Below the pieces are notes generated by a model that saw nothing but the letters and a program-made list of their open reading frames with translations, searched no databases and was not told the DNA's origin. From the NCBI RefSeq assembly GCF_900163835.1, contig NZ_FUKR01000058.1, positions 53,586-117,585 on the forward strand: a DNA stretch of 64,000 bases. The letters are read 5' to 3'. How positions within the stretch are numbered: the stretch's first letter is position 1; each line of letters opens with the position of its first letter. Below, piece after piece: positions 1-8,873 of the stretch. Made by a program: the position numbers and the translations under genes. The DNA comes from Mycetocola reblochoni REB411 (GTDB lineage Bacteria > Actinomycetota > Actinomycetes > Actinomycetales > Microbacteriaceae).

Positions 1-1459
1 TCCCGTTCCGATCGAGCGCGTCTCTGACACGGCAGTCCGGCTCGTTATTCCGCGAAACGTACCGGGAGCCGACGGCGTGGTCAGGCCGTTGAAGTCGGGG
101 GACTACACGGTGATGTTCCGGACTGCGACGGGCAAGGTCGAGCTTTCGCCAGCAACGGCGATCATCCAGTCCCTCTCCGTGAGGTTTGACGACGGCGAAC
201 ACTCCTACGTTCTGTTCGGTGCCTCGCGGGGATCGGCGGGACCTCGAGCCGTCCGGCTTGGCGTCGAGCCTTATCGGCGCACCGATGAGCGCGGCGGGGG
301 AAATCAGTGGCGTCTGAAGGACGAGTACCGGCACGAACGGCGACCGCTGCGGCGGGCCATACTGTTCCGCAATCTCTACAGCGAAGCCGCGAACGACAGC
401 GCGCTCGCCGTTCATAACGAGCTACTTAGACGTGGAAGCGACATTGAACGCGTGTGGGCGGTGCGAGACCGCTCGGTCCCGGTCCCGGACGGCGCAGTGA
501 CTGTGGTCGAGGGAACCAGGGAGTATTTCGAGGCGTTCGCGCTTTCGCAGTATGTGATGGTGAACGTGCACCAGCCCGACTGGTTCTTCAAGCGGGATGA
601 GCAGACGCTTATCCAGACTTTTCACGGTTATCCGTTCAAATTCAACGGGCGTGAGTGGTGGGATCGACTCGATTTCGGTGCCGAAAGAAAGGAGTCCTTC
701 TTCCGGCGGGCGGACGAATGGGACATCCTGGTCTCTCCTGCCCCATACGCCAGTGAGCACCTTCAGACGTTCTATCGCCCGGAACGCACGGAGTTCCCCG
801 AGATGATCGAGCTGGGGTACCCGAGAAACGATGTTCTGGTTCGCGGCGACGCGGAGCGACGCGATCGCGCTCGCCGGGTGCTCGGTATCGGCCCAAACCA
901 GCGCGCGATTCTTTACGCGCCCACGTTTAGGGACTACGTGTCCGGTGACGATATGAGCGCCGATATGGTGGCGCTTCTCGACTACGCCCAACTGGCTAAG
1001 CGGTTGGGTCCGGGCTACGTCGTGCTGTTGCGTGGGCACCCGTTCAACGCCCGCCGGGGGACCAAGGTCCCTGCGACGGTCATCAACGTGACGGATTATC
1101 CGGACATCAACGATCTCATCCTCGCGTCGGACATCGGTGTTCTCGACTATTCGTCGCTCCGGTTCGACTACGCGTTGACGGATAAGCCTATGGTGTTCTT
1201 CGATCCCGACCGTGACCGCTACTTCAGCTACCGGCAGGGTTTCATCCCGTATGACGGCACCGCGCCGGGCCCGCACGTCGATACCTTGTCGTCGCTGACC
1301 TCGGTGGTCAAAGATCCGCCCGCCTCTGCACTCCACGGCTCTGACGAGCGCAAGGAGTTCCGGGAGCGCTTCACGCCCCTTGAGGACGGAAGAGCGGCTA
1401 GCCGTCTCGTTGACGCGATGCTCGAGATAGGGGCGAGTAAAGCTGCCGACCAGCGATAG
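1..1459 (+). CDS. CDP-glycerol/CDP-ribitol polyolphosphotransferase (TagF/TarL-like), 5' partial
   Basis: The frame is open from base 2 to the stop at 1459 (about 485 codons), so the true start lies left of the window; a GTG at 77 is only an internal candidate. The C-terminal two thirds shows hallmarks of the CDP-glycerol glycerophosphotransferase family (PF04464): FHGYPFKFNG near nt 619-648, YAPTFRD near 916-936 and DYSSLRFDY near 1144-1170. These membrane-associated enzymes polymerise glycerol- or ribitol-phosphate from CDP-polyols into wall teichoic acid. The CDP-ribitol-type synthase at 3717-5090 suggests ribitol phosphate as substrate, which is inference. Base composition is less GC-rich than the rest of the window. 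Confidence 0.85.
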   Translation, partial: PVPIERVSDTAVRLVIPRNVPGADGVVRPLKSGDYTVMFRTATGKVELSPATAIIQSLSVRFDDGEHSYVLFGASRGSAGPRAVRLGVEPYRRTDERGGGNQWRLKDEYRHERRPLRRAILFRNLYSEAANDSALAVHNELLRRGSDIERVWAVRDRSVPVPDGAVTVVEGTREYFEAFALSQYVMVNVHQPDWFFKRDEQTLIQTFHGYPFKFNGREWWDRLDFGAERKESFFRRADEWDILVSPAPYASEHLQTFYRPERTEFPEMIELGYPRNDVLVRGDAERRDRARRVLGIGPNQRAILYAPTFRDYVSGDDMSADMVALLDYAQLAKRLGPGYVVLLRGHPFNARRGTKVPATVINVTDYPDINDLILASDIGVLDYSSLRFDYALTDKPMVFFDPDRDRYFSYRQGFIPYDGTAPGPHVDTLSSLTSVVKDPPASALHGSDERKEFRERFTPLEDGRAASRLVDAMLEIGASKAADQR

Positions 1460-1582
1460 CGCGCGGCTGGCACGTCGGGTGCGCCCCCTGTGGATGGACT
1501 CGTAGAGGAGCTGGGGCGAGTTGTTGGCGGCGACACGGGCGCCGGCGCACATCGCGGGGTTTTGGTTTGGCGCCGGGCGGGG

Positions 1583-1612
1583 CGCCGCGCAGGGACCCGG
1601 GCGGCGTTTTTT
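1583..1612 (+). terminator. Rho-independent terminator after the polyolphosphotransferase
   Basis: CGCCGC (1583-1588) pairs with GCGGCG (1601-1606) around a 12-nt loop and is followed directly by six T residues (1607-1612). It lies about 120 bp after the stop at 1459, in the 369-bp gap before the next gene. Confidence 0.55.
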
Positions 1613-1728
1613 GGCAGGTGGCCCCGGGGCGCTACGCGCACTCGTTCGAGGCCCTCGACACGCATGACGCGCAATCGCGCATCCCCGCACGGAGTTCCAT
1701 CGGCACACGATCGACGAGGTTTTACGAG

Positions 1729-1746
1729 GCACAATGGTTATTGTGC
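1729..1746. promoter_or_regulatory. 18-bp perfect inverted repeat, possible operator
   Basis: GCACAAT-N4-ATTGTGC is a perfect 7+4+7 inverted repeat about 80 bp upstream of the ATG at 1829. It is AT-rich for this genome and has no following T-run, so an operator or 5'-leader hairpin is more likely than a terminator. The rest of the 1460-1828 gap holds only the terminator at 1583-1612 and nothing else I can name. Confidence 0.35.
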
Positions 1747-1828
1747 TCCGTGTCGGTGGCAGCCAGAACCAGTCGGGAACATACACTTAAATCCAGCGGC
1801 AGGCCCAATTGTGATAAAGCGAGATTCT

Positions 1829-3643
1829 ATGGAACCGAAAGTCAGCGTAGTTGTTTCTACTCACAACTCGCAGCATGATGTCCACCGTCTGGATGAATCA
1901 CTGCGAGGCCAGACACTCCCGCAGAGTGATTTTGAGGTGATCTATGTTGACGATGGATCGACGGACGCCACATTGGAAATTTTGAACGAGCTCGCCGCGT
2001 CATTCGACAACACGCACGTGATCTCGATCGATAACTCGGGTTGGCCGTGTCGGCCGCGAAATGTGGGCATCGATGCTGCTCGAGGTGAGTATGTGGCGAT
2101 CATGGATGATGACGACGTCTTTTTTCCGGATGCGCTGCGGGCTGCGTACGAGTTTGGGAAATCAAACAATTCTGATGTCGTTAACCCGAAAGAGTCTCAC
2201 TCCGAGGTTCCGTCCTGGTCGATGGCTGTGTTTAAGAAAAACGTGCCGAATGCTCGTAATGTGCTAGCACCTTTTTCACTGATGGCTCTTAATCCGCGCA
2301 AATTGTACCGGCGACAGTTCCTTAATGATCATCAGTTGCGCTTCCTGGATAACGGCGAGCGAGTGCCGTTTGAGGATGCTCTCTTTAATATGGCCGTCTT
2401 TGCTAAAGCTTCGGTCGTGTCAATTCTGGCGGACACCCCATACGCGGTGTGGGTGCAGAGCGGGCAGGCGAGTATTAGTTCGACTGTGGTGCTGGAGCCC
2501 GAAGAGCGGTTCAAGGGGCAGGAACGCGTGCTTCGTACGATTACGGAAACCACCGAGGCCGGGAGTGTCCAGCGAGACTCTGCGTTGCTGTATGTGCACC
2601 ATTCTCGGGGTGCCGGGTTTTTCTCACGTCACATTGCGCGGAAAACCGACGACGAATTAAGTCACCTGGTTGAGCTGGCTCATACGCACACAATCCCCTA
2701 TCTGGATCCCCATCTCGATGACCTATTAGCGAGTTCGTTGCACGACCGCAGCACTCTCTTGCGTGCCCGGAAGAACGCCGAGTTGCGTGAAATAGCGGCC
2801 TGGGACGAGGAAGTCGTTGGCAGGACGACGCTGACCAGAATGCGGTCGACGCCGCAAGGTGGCGTTAGACTGTCTCTCCGCACCGTGTGGCGGCGTTCGG
2901 GAGAGCGGAAACCGGGGATCTATCGCGATGAGGCCGGGGTCTTGCGCAGAGCGTACCCGGAGGCAGTCCGGGGCGCTCTCGGTCGCGAGGTGGCTGGCTT
3001 AGACCGGGATATTCAAGATGCGACGGTGCGACTCGGAGTTCGGCATCGTTCCCAACCGGTGACCTGGACATTCGACACGAGGATCACTAGCAAGACTCTG
3101 GAGGGGCCCGACCAAGATCTCGACCTTGTCGTCGAATCTGAAGTGGAGCTGACCGGTCTCGAAACCTCAGCGGGTAATGTTCTGAACGGCGGGAGTTGGG
3201 TTCTCAATAGCTTTACGGCGCTGTTCCAGTACACACAGCAGCGTCCGCTCCGGGTTGGGGATAGTACGATCACCAGGGCATACACCGCTGCGGATGGTCG
3301 CGTGATGACGGTTGCTCGTGTCGCTTCCGGTTATGAGCTGACGGTCGCACGCCTCACGGTCACTCTCGATAGGTCCGGGGGTGCACCGATGATTCGTTTT
3401 GTCGAGACCGACATCGCTCCGATCAAAGGGAAGATCTTGATGGGAAGGAAACTAGTGTTTCCGTGGGGCGATCGTTTGATGGTATTCGCTCAGCGCAGCG
3501 TGGCCGCACGGCGACTGGTGCGGTTGCTGGCTCGCGCTCGCTGGACAGCAGTAGACCGGACTGGTGGCATAACTAGCGTGGCTGCTCCATCGCGATTGGG
3601 TGCAACAGTTTTTATCCAGGGGATCCCGTACGCCATCAGCTGA
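1829..3643 (+). CDS. Family 2 glycosyltransferase, TarS-like (wall teichoic acid glycosylation)
   Basis: Reading from ATG 1829 gives 604 aa. The N-terminal GT-A domain has the nucleotide-sugar signature (VSVVVSTHNS, YVDDGSTD), a CRPRNVGIDAARGEY block and the metal-binding run DDDD near residue 93, then an ED-x-L-F acid/base-type segment. The remaining roughly 350 residues hold a beta-rich region ending near the C-terminus. This layout, a GT2 domain plus a long C-terminal module, resembles staphylococcal TarS, which adds GlcNAc to poly(ribitol phosphate). The frame is open upstream to 1490, but similarity to the family begins at MEPKVSVVV; GTG 1811 is an alternative start. Codons are noticeably AT-richer than the neighbours. 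The sugar transferred is unknown. Confidence 0.75.
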   Translation: MEPKVSVVVSTHNSQHDVHRLDESLRGQTLPQSDFEVIYVDDGSTDATLEILNELAASFDNTHVISIDNSGWPCRPRNVGIDAARGEYVAIMDDDDVFFPDALRAAYEFGKSNNSDVVNPKESHSEVPSWSMAVFKKNVPNARNVLAPFSLMALNPRKLYRRQFLNDHQLRFLDNGERVPFEDALFNMAVFAKASVVSILADTPYAVWVQSGQASISSTVVLEPEERFKGQERVLRTITETTEAGSVQRDSALLYVHHSRGAGFFSRHIARKTDDELSHLVELAHTHTIPYLDPHLDDLLASSLHDRSTLLRARKNAELREIAAWDEEVVGRTTLTRMRSTPQGGVRLSLRTVWRRSGERKPGIYRDEAGVLRRAYPEAVRGALGREVAGLDRDIQDATVRLGVRHRSQPVTWTFDTRITSKTLEGPDQDLDLVVESEVELTGLETSAGNVLNGGSWVLNSFTALFQYTQQRPLRVGDSTITRAYTAADGRVMTVARVASGYELTVARLTVTLDRSGGAPMIRFVETDIAPIKGKILMGRKLVFPWGDRLMVFAQRSVAARRLVRLLARARWTAVDRTGGITSVAAPSRLGATVFIQGIPYAIS

Positions 3644-3662
3644 CGCGATTGCCGTGAAACTT

Positions 3663-3700
3663 GTCGGGCCCGTCCGCTCCAGGGAGCGAACGGGCCCGAC
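3663..3700. terminator. Bidirectional hairpin terminator between convergent genes
   Basis: An 11-bp perfect outer stem GTCGGGCCCGT / ACGGGCCCGAC (3663-3673 and 3690-3700) encloses a second short CGCT/AGCG stem. It sits between the stop at 3643 (plus strand) and the stop at 3717 (minus strand), so it can serve both genes. Confidence 0.8.
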
Positions 3701-3716
3701 ACGTAGGCGGGACCAG

Positions 3717-5090
3717 CTACCGCACGGTGACGTCGACGACCTGCCCGGTCAGCTCGCTGAGCACCGTGCGCGCAGTCGCCTCGGCGACCTTCTCCGGCGT
3801 GAGCAGGGTGTCGGCGGGCTCGTCGCCGAAGGCGGCCGTCCGCATCGGGGTGGCGGTGCGCTGCGGGTTGATGCAGTTCACGCTGACGCCGCTGTCGGCC
3901 CACTCCTCGCTGAGCGCCTGGGTGAGGTTGACCACGCCGGCCTTCGTCGCGGAGTACAGGCTGTATCCGGCACGCCCGCGCGTGTACGAGCTGGAGGTGA
4001 ACAGCACGAGGTCGCCGTGGCTCGCCTCGAGGTGGGGGTACACCTCCCGCGCGATGATGGCGGGCGCCAGCAGGTTCGTGTTGATGGTCTTGACCATGTC
4101 GCGCTTCTTGATGGTGGTCAGCGGGGCGATGGTGAGCACGCCCGCGGTGATGACGACGATGTCGATGCCGCCGAGCTCGGCGACGGCCGCGTCGACGGCC
4201 TTCCGGATGCTCTTGCGGGAGCGCACGTCGGTCCCCGTGGCGGAGCGGCTGAAGGTTTTCACGACGGCGCCGTTCTCGGCGAAGCCCTCCGCGATCGACA
4301 GCCCGATGCCGTAGGAGCCGCCGAAGACGACGACGCGCTTGCCGGCGAGGTCCGCGAGGTCGACGGTGTCCGCATCGACGCCCTTCTTGCGCATCTGGAA
4401 GATCTTGTCGGCGAAGGCGATGTCGATCGCCTCCGTGACCTTCATGTTCTCGGAGCTGCCCTCGACCACCTTGATCGGCGTGCCGGGCAGGTAGTTGAAC
4501 ACGACGCCGCAGTCGTCGGTCGCGGCGAAGTCCGGGTCCTCCGCGGCCTTGGCGTAGGCGGCCCTGATCGTCCCGGCGCGGAATGCCTGCGGGGTCTGGC
4601 CCCTGCGGAGCACGGCGCGGGCCGGCATCTGGTCGATGCAGTCGTCGGCGTCGACGCGGATGATGGTGTCGGCGGAGACGATCGCGGTATCGACGGCGGA
4701 GTAGTCGTCGAGCGCGTCGATGCAGTCGTCGATGATGCGGTCGTCGATGAAGGGGCGGACGGCGTCGTGGAAGAGCACCTTCGTGTCGTCGGCGCCGACG
4801 GCGTCGAGGGCGCGCAGCGTGGTGTCGTTGCGGGTGGCACCGCCGGGCAGGGTGCGGCTGAGCTTGTGAAGCCGGTCGCGGTCGATGACCTTCTCGAGCT
4901 CGGGGATGGAGTCCTCGTGCATCATGACGATGACCTCGTCGATGCGGGGGTGGTCGTTGATGGTCTCCAGCGTGTGCACCATGATCGGCTTGCCCGCGAT
5001 GCGGATCAGCTGCTTGGGGATGCCGAGGCCCACGCGCTCGCCGACGCCTCCGGCGAGCACCACGGCGATGTTCTTGGACGACGACGTCAC
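3717..5090 (-). CDS. Bifunctional cytidylyltransferase / SDR oxidoreductase (CDP-ribitol synthesis)
   Basis: The N-terminal half (about residues 8-230) is an IspD/TarI-type cytidylyltransferase with the loop LAGGVGERVG followed by PKQL, and internal DAVRPF and QTPQAF blocks. The C-terminal half (from about residue 245) is a short-chain dehydrogenase with the NAD(P) loop GGSYGIG and catalytic YSLYSATK. This fusion is known from Haemophilus Bcs1, where ribulose 5-phosphate is reduced and CMP-activated to CDP-ribitol; that role fits the polyolphosphotransferase at the left edge. A GTG also occurs at 5096, but AAAGGA lies 8 nt before GTG 5090 and only 2 nt before 5096, so 5090 is preferred. An essential IspD of the MEP pathway is less likely given the fusion. 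Confidence 0.85.
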   Translation of the reverse strand: MTSSSKNIAVVLAGGVGERVGLGIPKQLIRIAGKPIMVHTLETINDHPRIDEVIVMMHEDSIPELEKVIDRDRLHKLSRTLPGGATRNDTTLRALDAVGADDTKVLFHDAVRPFIDDRIIDDCIDALDDYSAVDTAIVSADTIIRVDADDCIDQMPARAVLRRGQTPQAFRAGTIRAAYAKAAEDPDFAATDDCGVVFNYLPGTPIKVVEGSSENMKVTEAIDIAFADKIFQMRKKGVDADTVDLADLAGKRVVVFGGSYGIGLSIAEGFAENGAVVKTFSRSATGTDVRSRKSIRKAVDAAVAELGGIDIVVITAGVLTIAPLTTIKKRDMVKTINTNLLAPAIIAREVYPHLEASHGDLVLFTSSSYTRGRAGYSLYSATKAGVVNLTQALSEEWADSGVSVNCINPQRTATPMRTAAFGDEPADTLLTPEKVAEATARTVLSELTGQVVDVTVR

Positions 5091-5132
5091 GAGCACGGTC
5101 CTTTCTGCACGACGGGCCGGGGCGCGCCGTGG

Positions 5133-5138
5133 ATGTTA
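5133..5138 (-). promoter_or_regulatory. -10 element for the CDP-ribitol synthase gene
   Basis: TAACAT on the minus strand, preceded 16 nt upstream by TTCACG (5155-5160), a 4/6 match to TTGACA. It would give a leader of about 35 nt containing the AAAGGA ribosome site. Confidence 0.5.
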
Positions 5139-5164
5139 CGGAAGGTGAATAATCCGTGAACAGT

Positions 5165-6712
5165 CTAGGGCGTGCCGTCTGAGAGCAAGGCCCGGAACTC
5201 GGCGCTTGGGCGCGTGTGCTGGAAACGCGGGTGGCGTGCGATCAGGATCGTCACGACTAGTGCGGCCGCGCCCGCCAAGGCCAGGACGTAGCCGGCCCAG
5301 GTGAGTCCTGGCCAGATCGCCGCTTGCTCCCCGCTGAAGCGTCGTGCGAGCATCGCCGACGTCTCGACGCCCATGAGGGTCGAACGGATCACCACCCAGC
5401 CCAGCAACGCGATCGCCGCCGCACGGCCGGTGACGAGCGCGAGGGCCATCACCGGGGCGAGGAACGGCACGAGGGCGAAGAAGTACCGGGGGAGCGAGGA
5501 GCCCGCACCCGCCGTGTGAGAGATCTGCATGGCTGCGACGCCGAGGCACGCGAGCACGATGACGCCGAACACGATCATCTCGGTCCCGCGGCTCTCGCCG
5601 GACCGATCCGGCGCGGCCACGTCGCTGCGGCGTGCCGTGGGCGCGATCGTATCGACGTCCGTGGGTGTACGGGTCACCGCGATCCGGCGCAGCCAGATGA
5701 CACCGCCGACGGCCACGGGCAGGAGGAACAGGATCGGGATGCCCCAGTTCATCCACCACGCCCAGGGCTGCTCGGGAACGGTTCGGGTGGAGAACTGCTG
5801 GAGCATGGTTTTCCAGAAGTCGGGGTCACCGGCAACCTTCAGCAGCGGCCGTGCCCCGCGTCCGGTGTGCTCGGTGGCCCAGTCCGGGTGCCCTCCGCTG
5901 AGGTTGCCGGTGAGCGCGACGTTGCGCAGGTAGAACCAGGCACTGCCAAGGACCATCACGACGCCGCTGAGCACGGGGGCGCCGACGGCGCGCCAGAACC
6001 CGGGGCGTGACACAGTGAGCCGCTGGATGAGGAACGCGGTGAGCAGCAGCGCGCACAACGGGAGGGCGGAGAAACGCGTCAGCGCGGCCAGGGTGATGAA
6101 AAGCGTGAAACCGAGGTACCACCGGCGACGATGCGGTTCGCGGAACATCGCCACGAGCATCCCGAAGGCCAGGCACACGACCACGGCGGCGAGGACGTCG
6201 TTGTACACCGAGCCGCCGAGGCGGACGAACCAGACGGAGAGGCCCGTGATCAGCGCTGCAGCCCAGGCGACGGCGGGGCGGCCGGGGAAGATCCGGCTCG
6301 TGGTCCACCTGACGGCGAACAGCAGAGCGACCGCGAGTCCGGCGACGACCAGCCGGGCACCGATCGCGGCACCGACGATGTGGCCGGCGTCGACGAGCGG
6401 GCCGACGACGGGGGCCAGGAGCAGGTAGAAGAGCGGAGGATGCTGCGCCGTCCATTGCACCGGCGGGTGCACCCCCATCGTGTTGGCGAGAACGAGGCCG
6501 TCCTCGAACACGGGGAGCCGTCCCTGCCACAGCTGCAGCGCGTAGTCGACGTGGGCCGCCTCATCGCCGCTCGAGTACGCCGGGGACCCGAACACGTAGA
6601 TCAGCGGGCCGCCGAGGCCGAGCGCGACGAGTCCGAGAACCCCCAGCCATCGCGGGATGCGGCGCGGAGCGCCGTGACGTGAGGGCATGGGGATCGAGGT
6701 CCTCTCTGTCAC
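5165..6712 (-). CDS. Polytopic membrane protein, GT-C glycosyltransferase fold
   Basis: The product is 515 aa with about ten hydrophobic segments. The first extracytoplasmic loop carries SGDEAAHVDY and later QHPPLFYLL, matching the acidic-pair catalytic loop of GT-C enzymes (PMT/ArnT type), which move a sugar from a polyprenyl-phosphate donor outside the membrane. The start is GTG 6712, which overlaps the upstream stop by 4 nt (GTGA); ATG 6688 is an alternative with a weak AGAGG upstream. It is the last gene of a four-gene overlapping operon with a DPM-like GT2, a GT4 and a UPF0104 protein. The acceptor cannot be told from sequence. Confidence 0.7.
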   Translation of the reverse strand: MTERTSIPMPSRHGAPRRIPRWLGVLGLVALGLGGPLIYVFGSPAYSSGDEAAHVDYALQLWQGRLPVFEDGLVLANTMGVHPPVQWTAQHPPLFYLLLAPVVGPLVDAGHIVGAAIGARLVVAGLAVALLFAVRWTTSRIFPGRPAVAWAAALITGLSVWFVRLGGSVYNDVLAAVVVCLAFGMLVAMFREPHRRRWYLGFTLFITLAALTRFSALPLCALLLTAFLIQRLTVSRPGFWRAVGAPVLSGVVMVLGSAWFYLRNVALTGNLSGGHPDWATEHTGRGARPLLKVAGDPDFWKTMLQQFSTRTVPEQPWAWWMNWGIPILFLLPVAVGGVIWLRRIAVTRTPTDVDTIAPTARRSDVAAPDRSGESRGTEMIVFGVIVLACLGVAAMQISHTAGAGSSLPRYFFALVPFLAPVMALALVTGRAAAIALLGWVVIRSTLMGVETSAMLARRFSGEQAAIWPGLTWAGYVLALAGAAALVVTILIARHPRFQHTRPSAEFRALLSDGTP

Positions 6713-7698
6713 CGGGACGGCCTGCCGTCGTTCGGCGTCGTGGCTGGCTCGGCCGACGCGGCATCGTCTCCAGCGGCCCGCGCCGCGCGGATGCGCCGCC
6801 CGGCGATGAGACCGATGGTGGCGAGCACGACGTCGACGAGGGTGAGCAGGACGCGGCTGAGCAGCACGACGGTGAGGACGACCGGACCGGACACCCCTCC
6901 GGCGAGGGTGGCGCCGAGGACGGCCTCGCGGGCGCCCACGCCCGCGGGGGCGACGATGAACAGGAACCCGGCCGACCAGGCCAGCGCGTAGCCGGCGATG
7001 CAGAGCCAGGCGAGCTCGGGGCCCGCGGAGCCGAGGCCGGTGGCCAGGAGCCAGACCTGCAGGCCGGCGAGGGCCCAGCCGAGGAGGGCCCAGATGACGG
7101 AGACGAGCACGCCCCGCGTCGACAGCGGGGACTCCAGCGGCGGGCGCTTGGTGAGGCGGAAGACGAGGGCGACGACCCGGTTGAGCACCGGGGGGACGAG
7201 GGCGACCGCGAGCGGGACGGCGGCGACGACGAGCCAGCCCCAGGCCTGCAGCGCGGGGCTCGGCGAGAACAGGAACGCCGTGCAACCGATGGCCAGACCG
7301 CTGACGAGGGAGACGAGCACGGCGATCGCCATCGCCGTGACCGAGCGGCGGCGAGGGATCTGGTGCGCCATGCCGATCTCGGCCGCGGCGACGATGTTCC
7401 ACACGCCGCCGGGGATGTACTTGCCGATCTGGCTGACGCCGAACAGCTCCGTGGCCGCCCCGATGCTGATCGGCGATCCCAGGTCGCGCAGGATCCGTCG
7501 CCACGACAGCATGGTGCACCACACGTAGGCCGCGCTGACGAGGGCCGCGAGCACGAGCAGCCACACGTTCAGCTGGGCCAGTGCGACGACGATCTCGTCC
7601 CACTGCCGCCAGACCGCCCAGACGCCGAGGCCGAGGGCCACGGCGAGGAAGAGCCACTTGATCAGGGGGGAGCGCAGCGCCCCGAGTGCGCGCTTCAC
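6709..7698 (-). CDS. UPF0104 / lysylphosphatidylglycerol synthase transmembrane-type protein
   Basis: The product is 329 aa and highly hydrophobic, with roughly eight membrane segments. It has the family features GVSQIGKYIPGGVWN (about residues 88-102) and the later PAGVGAREA block. The family includes the transmembrane part of MprF and archaeal AglD-neighbour proteins, and is thought to move or flip lipids; no soluble synthase domain is attached here. GTG 7698 overlaps the upstream glycosyltransferase stop by 4 nt. Together with its neighbours it suggests handling of a lipid-linked sugar, possibly translocation, which is inference. Confidence 0.75.
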   Translation of the reverse strand: MKRALGALRSPLIKWLFLAVALGLGVWAVWRQWDEIVVALAQLNVWLLVLAALVSAAYVWCTMLSWRRILRDLGSPISIGAATELFGVSQIGKYIPGGVWNIVAAAEIGMAHQIPRRRSVTAMAIAVLVSLVSGLAIGCTAFLFSPSPALQAWGWLVVAAVPLAVALVPPVLNRVVALVFRLTKRPPLESPLSTRGVLVSVIWALLGWALAGLQVWLLATGLGSAGPELAWLCIAGYALAWSAGFLFIVAPAGVGAREAVLGATLAGGVSGPVVLTVVLLSRVLLTLVDVVLATIGLIAGRRIRAARAAGDDAASAEPATTPNDGRPSR

Positions 7699-8873
7699 GG
7701 GCGTCCCCCCGTCAGCTGCTCGAGTCGTCGGCGTAGCGGCTCGACGATGACGGCGGCGCGCACGCGGTCGGCTCCGGCGCGGCTGCGGGAACGGAGCGCG
7801 TCGAGCCGCTCGCTGTCGGTGGCGAGGGAGACGAGCTCGGCGGCGAGCGCGGAGGGGTCGGCGGGGGCGACGAGGGCGAGCGCGTCGCCGAGTGCCCTGC
7901 GCTGGGGTCCGGTGTCGCTGGTCACGACCGCGCATCCCGCGGCGAGCCCCTCGTACACCTTGTTGGGCACGACGCGGAGCGCCTTCGCGGTGTCGGCGAA
8001 GATGCCGAGGCAGACGTCGTGGGCGGCGACGAGGTCGGGCAGCTCGCGGTGGTCCACCCAGTCGATCCACTCGACACCGTCGGTGCCGTCGAGGATCGCC
8101 CGCGCCGCGTCGTAGTCCTGACCCGTGCCGACGAGCGTCGCCCGGACCGGCGCACCGGCGCCGGAGGCGATCCGGAGCGCCTCGGCGATGACCGGGGCGC
8201 CCTGGAGCGGCGTGAACAGTCCGAAGAAGATGACGCTGAGGCGACCGTCCCCTGGGTCTGCCGCCCGCCCGTCGGCGCCGTGCGCCGTTCCGGTCGGCAC
8301 GGGGGAGCCGGCAGTGCTGGCCCCGTGCGCGGCACGGGCGGCCGCGTCGAACCACTCCTGACGCGCCCCGACCGGCACGACGACACCCCTGTCGGGGTCG
8401 GGCAGCAGCGCCCGGTGCTCCTCGGTGTCGACGACGACGATGTCGGCCGCGCTCGTGGCCGCACGGTCGAGCCGGTTCAGCAGGCGGACCTTCAGGCCGG
8501 TGGCGCCGCGGTCCTGGGCGGTGTCGCCGGCGAAGATCAGGTGGTCGAGCACGATCGGCACGCGACGGAACAGCCGCCGCGCCACGAGGACGTCGAAGTG
8601 GCCCATGTAGCCGACGACGACCGCGTCGACCCTGGCCCCCGTCCGGCGCAGCCGCCGGGCGTCGGCCGCCATCAGCCACCAGCAGCGGAGCATGCGCCAG
8701 CCGAAGGCCGGCAACCGCCACGGCTGGGCGAGCATCCGCACACGCTCAGCCGTGCTGAACCCGAGCGGGTGGTTGATCTCCGCGACCTCGGCACCGTGCT
8801 CCCTCAGGCCGTCGAGGATGATCCCGACGCGGGGGTGCTTGCCGGTGTCGTAGCTGCCGAAGCCGAGGATCAT
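7695..8873 (-). CDS. Family 4 (GT-B) glycosyltransferase
   Basis: The product is 392 aa. It has an N-terminal Rossmann-like acceptor half opening with FGSYDTGKHPRVGIILDGL, and a C-terminal donor half containing FGLFTPLQGAPVIAEAL, then VPNKVYEGLAAGCAVVTSDTG, a typical GT4 donor-site region with its Glu near residue 295. These enzymes work on the cytosolic membrane face using nucleotide sugars. The ATG overlaps the upstream GT2 stop by 4 nt (ATGA), so [11 protein letters not shown] is probably coupled. The segment around residues 170-200 is Gly/Ala/Thr-rich and looks like a linker insertion. Donor and acceptor are unknown. Confidence 0.8.
   Translation of the reverse strand: MILGFGSYDTGKHPRVGIILDGLREHGAEVAEINHPLGFSTAERVRMLAQPWRLPAFGWRMLRCWWLMAADARRLRRTGARVDAVVVGYMGHFDVLVARRLFRRVPIVLDHLIFAGDTAQDRGATGLKVRLLNRLDRAATSAADIVVVDTEEHRALLPDPDRGVVVPVGARQEWFDAAARAAHGASTAGSPVPTGTAHGADGRAADPGDGRLSVIFFGLFTPLQGAPVIAEALRIASGAGAPVRATLVGTGQDYDAARAILDGTDGVEWIDWVDHRELPDLVAAHDVCLGIFADTAKALRVVPNKVYEGLAAGCAVVTSDTGPQRRALGDALALVAPADPSALAAELVSLATDSERLDALRSRSRAGADRVRAAVIVEPLRRRLEQLTGGRP

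Noticed and set aside
1490..1828. N-terminal extension of the TarS-like gene
   Set aside because: Arg/Gly-rich, crosses the terminator at 1583-1612, and the GT2 fold begins at ATG 1829.
3717..5090. IspD of the MEP isoprenoid pathway
   Set aside because: The fused SDR domain and teichoic acid neighbours fit CDP-ribitol synthesis better; IspD is normally single-domain or fused to IspF.
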